From Rotaria socialis (Eukaryota > Rotifera > Eurotatoria > Philodinida > Philodinidae): 64,000 bases of DNA. Below, one piece after another: positions 60,593 through 64,000 of this stretch. The notes under the pieces were generated by a model that saw only the letters and a program-made list of their open reading frames with translations, made no database searches and had not been told where the DNA came from. Within the stretch, counting starts at the first letter, position 1. Every line of letters starts with the position of its first letter. The stretch covers positions 1 through 64,000 of the forward strand of contig CAJNYU010003244.1 of assembly GCA_905331475.1 (NCBI GenBank), read 5' to 3'. Made by a program: the position numbers and the translations under genes.

Positions 60593-61589
60593 TCTACAGG
60601 AAAAAAATCCGGTAACTTCCAACTGGAATACTGCTTCCAGTTTCCAGCGCTTTCCTGTGCTTTCCCGCCGTTTCCCCCCGTACGTCCACGACCTGGGTAT
60701 GCATGTCTACTACTTCTGACCATTCTCTCCATCAGTAAAGCGGCACCTAGCCGTTTGTCGGCGCCACTATGGGGCGCCACTCACACCTAGCAGCTGCTGT
60801 TCTGCATAACCCGTACCACACAATACTCATATTTCACAATCTCCAGTCCACTGCAGTTTTGTTAAACTCAGGAAAACAATCGATTCTACAGGCACGAACT
60901 CTTCACTTGAAACTGTAAATTATAATACTTATTCATTAAATCTATTTCTAACAAAGAGTGGTCCATTATCATTTCTGAGAACCTGCATTGAAACAAAAAT
61001 CGCCACTCTCAACATCAAGTATCATCAAACAGAGAACCGACTCCCATTTCAATACTGAACACTTCCCAGATGAAATAGATCCTAAAATATTCCCAGTAGA
61101 CACTGGTTGGTCATCAGCGTATCTGAAAATGATATTAAGGGTACGCTTCATCCCAGAACAAAATTCAGTTATTTCTGTATGACTCTTCATCATCTCGAAG
61201 ACACTGTTTTTCTAGGAAAATCAAAGACAAAACTATCATAGCCAAAATGAAGTACAACTTCTGAGACCTCAATTATCTATGGTCAAACTGGATACAGTCT
61301 AAATATCTTCCAAAAAAGACTAAGCTCTAGAAAATTCGTTTCGAGATTTAAAAAATCTGACTTCGGATTCGGATTCTCCGACCCCGATTTACTCTCGTCA
61401 ATCTTTATATAATATCAACGGTTTCCCAAAAAAACATTTCTTTCATCCGAAAAACAGAACTCAAAATTTCTAAAATCAGATTTCAGATTCGGATTCCCCG
61501 ACTCCGAAAACCTATGGCAAAGTTTCTTAAAAAAAAACTGGCAAGCTTCGAAATAACGTCAACGATAACCGATGTTTTTTTGACCTGCC

Positions 61590-61920
61590 ACAAACATACA
61601 AACGCATTTTTTTTCATATGACCCTCCCTACAGTCGAGGTAATAGCAAAGTTCGACCAAAACGGCCAAAAGCCATAAAATGAAAAAGTTCATTTCTGATT
61701 GGTCAGCTCCTGAACAATGAAGCCTTGGCCAAAGAAATGGGATTCGGGTTGGGATTCAGGACCCTCGATAATCTATGATAAACTTCAATCAGAACGGCCA
61801 AAAGTCTGAAAATATGCTAACTTCTGGTAAATATTTTTTTTTGACCCCAATCAACCAAGCAAGATCACAAACGCATTTTTTTCGTATGACCCTCCCTCCA
61901 GTCGAGGGACTTACTAAAAG
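61590..61920. repeat. Direct degenerate repeat, two blocks
   Basis: ACAAACGCATTTTTTTCGTATG followed by ACCCTCCCTCCAGTCGAGG at about 61869 repeats the block at about 61597. AACGGCCAAAAG also occurs in both halves (about 61661 and 61793). No coding sequence seen. Confidence 0.6.
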
Positions 61921-63133
61921 GTAAGAGAACAGTCTCTAGTTCCTCCTGTGTGTATAACTACGATTTGTTTCACTGTTCATTTTACTTCGAAGTTAGAGTT
62001 CGACTTTCACTGTACATACGAATTTTATGCTAGTAATATTTTTCACTTTCAGGTGTCTAATAGAACAAATATTAACGATTTGGTGGATGTAAATAAAATT
62101 AAAACTCGACAAAATCTTAAAAAATAACATGAATTGTTCATAGTTGAATGACTTTTATTTCTCCTTAGAATAAATAACTACAAAGGCACATTTCAAGTCA
62201 TCACTATGACAATATAGAAACATTTTATGCGTATTTATTGGTTTCAGTGAGTAAAGTCATTGTTTATTATGAATGTTTTCTCATTGAACCATCCTCTTTT
62301 TAGTTTTTTTCGTGTATCACATTTGTGGTACGATTATTTGTTTTTGCTTTTCGTATATAGCTTAAAAGATACAATTTAACGCGAAGAAACATGCCCGGGT
62401 CAAATCTTTTTCTCATGTACTTGACCAGTGCGAACCTCACTATTTGTCATATCACATGACTTTCTTATTTAAGAAACCTAAGTCGTTCACTAGTCTTACA
62501 GCAATCATGAGATTGAAAATACTGTTTCAGTGAATATTGGACTGGACAATTTATTGTAAAAAATGATATATTTATTTATTTCAATTTTTGAAAAATATAG
62601 TTGTGTTAGAGATGTTTAAAATTAAAAAATGTAGGGATCATAAGCGTTAATTTGTTGTTATTCGTCAATTAGCATCGATCTCTGTAGACTGACTATGAAG
62701 ATATATTGAAAATGGGAGAATTTTTAAAGCTCAACATCAACAATTATCATATGAGCCACTTGTTTTTATGTAAATATTAATTTTGAATAAATTGTTTTTC
62801 TGATATCTGAAGTATGATGGTCATTTTCTATTAAAATTATCCTTGAAGTTTCGGCGCACACTCTAGAATGTTGTGATGTAATTGGTGGTGCTTTTTTTTA
62901 TGAACATAGACTCGTACCTCTTTTTTTTATAAAGTCTCTACTGTTTTATTTGTTCAATATTTGAAATAAACTGATGTATAAATTGAAAACAAATATATTG
63001 TTCTACTATGTCTTCAATCATTTTTTTAATTACCGATTGAAGTATTGAGTAGAGTTTATCTCAGATTCCATCCGAGAACCGGTTAACAGGTGCCTTGAGG
63101 TCCTGATAGCCAGATCGGGAACCCTGATACCAG

Positions 63134-63398
63134 CCCAGGTCGAACATTACGGCTACCAGAAACGGCTGTATACGGCCGTTTCTCACCGTAAATGGCCGTA
63201 ACTTGACGTTTTGGCATGTACCATATTACGGCCGTAATTAATCGTGTCGTAAATGGTTACTAACGACCGTAATGTGATCGGATATCTCCGTATCTAATCT
63301 TTTATGGCACGATACAAAACGACCGTAATACGGTGCATACCAAACGGCCGTAAATTATGGTCAAACGGCCGTGTACGACCCAAGTTGATCGACCTGGG
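63134..63398. repeat. ACGGCCGT-family repeat, full copy D (265 bp, TIR)
   Basis: Begins CCCAGGTCGAACATTACGG and ends GTTGATCGACCTGGG, so CCCAGGTCGA forms inverted ends. The interior repeats TACGGCCGT, ACGACCGTAA and related words. It matches copy A in inverted orientation. The short complete copy B shares the ends. No open frame. Confidence 0.8.
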
Positions 63399-64000
63399 AG
63401 TATGTCACAGGTACTTTTCAATGATTGGATACTTTCGAATACTTATTGAGTCTTGAGCACATATCTTCAAGGTGTTTATGGGTGCTCACTCGAGTACTTT
63501 GTTGAAAACTTTCTCGTATCCTGTATTTGGAATTGTACACGTATTGAAGCAAGTACCCAAACAGTTACCTTCAAATACAGAGCAAGTTCCTGTGGCATAC
63601 TGGTAGCAAGTTACCTTGAGGGTGCTTTGCTGGCAATGGACTCAGTGCTCGGGTACCGTGAACTGAGTACTTCCACTCGGGAGCATCTTTCTTTGACTAA
63701 TCATAATTACATTTCCTAATTGATTTCTTTCGTTTATTTCTGTTTTAGTTCTATGAATAAGGGTATTAAGATTTCAGACATACGCAAAGCATCTAAATAA
63801 CTGTTAAATATCACATGAAACTTTCAAGCCATCGATCATCTCCATTCAATTGTAGTGTACAGTGTCACGTCTGTACTTCTCATTTTGATTATTCGAGATT
63901 GTTCCAGTTTTCTTTAAATGTAAGGTCATTGGAAACTATATTAAAGTGTGCAAAAAAAATGTATACTATCATAACCAGTAATGACAATTACGTTTCAACA
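63399..64000. other. Right edge, no gene supported
   Basis: A plus-strand frame at 63453-63719 sits in sequence with repeated GAGTACTT/AAGTACC words and has no recognisable domain, so I do not call it a gene. Confidence 0.4.

Larger units (their letters stand above)
60278..63133. other. Gene-poor, degenerate repeats
   Basis: No supported gene. One undetermined base lies at 60592. GGCGCCACTATGGGGCGCCAC near 60760 is a short inverted repeat. TCGGATTCGGATTC-type words recur at 61370-61505, and a roughly 120-bp block recurs at about 61590-61690 and 61790-61920. Confidence 0.5.

Noticed and set aside
63453..63719. 88-codon plus-strand frame near the right edge
   Set aside because: Lies in sequence with recurring GAGTACTT/AAGTACC words; no domain and no splice evidence.

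Overview
This is a eukaryotic nuclear window of about 70% A+T. Its genes are interrupted by many short introns, usually 50-65 bp, with GT-AG borders. All identifiable genes are animal genes: a GABA-type SLC6 transporter, WDR11, RAD51C, coatomer delta, R3HDM4, RPB11, a BTB-kelch protein, SLMAP, four innexins and a Kv2/Shab potassium channel. Innexins, very short introns, amidated neuropeptide precursors and a short inverted TGTGGG-like tract together suggest a small-genome lophotrochozoan, most plausibly a bdelloid rotifer. That taxon is an inference; no database search was possible. The exon models were built by hand from splice sites, reading phase and family similarity, and each completed model keeps one open frame across all its junctions.

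Layout. 1-155: short tandem repeat. 1219-3616 (-): SLC6 transporter in 11 exons. 3617-8006: gene-poor, with a 0.7-kb TIR element at 6067-6762. 8007-8992: two convergent genes for small secreted, amidated neuropeptide precursors. 9681-15228 (-): WDR11 in 20 exons, sharing a 182-bp divergent promoter with RAD51C (15411-16950, +). A tRNA-Ala(AGC) gene starts 7 bp after the RAD51C stop. 17383-19663 (-): coatomer delta, with an 82-bp piggyBac-like mini-element just past its stop. 21425-33915 (+): a co-oriented run of caspase-like protease, R3HDM4, RPB11, BTB-kelch and SLMAP with short gaps and splice-acceptor-like sequence just ahead of several start codons, compatible with spliced-leader trans-splicing. 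35354-46327: four innexins, one on the minus strand and three in tandem on the plus strand; the last two are recent duplicates and one needs a GC-AG intron. 48401-51099 (-): Kv2/Shab channel. 51100-64000: gene-poor and repeat-rich. It holds a small gene with a mariner-type HTH domain (56787-57135), several copies of a palindrome-rich ACGGCCGT repeat family, a tandem array of 18-bp palindromes, a Cys-rich transposon protein remnant, a 0.9-kb TIR region and one undetermined base at 60592.

Functionally the window mixes housekeeping genes (transcription, DNA repair, vesicle coat) with neuronal and cell-communication genes (transmitter uptake, neuropeptides, Kv channel, gap junctions). The most novel-looking coding material is the pair of neuropeptide precursors at 8.0-9.0 kb. 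The most unusual non-coding structure is the set of palindromic repeat families at 57-63.4 kb.
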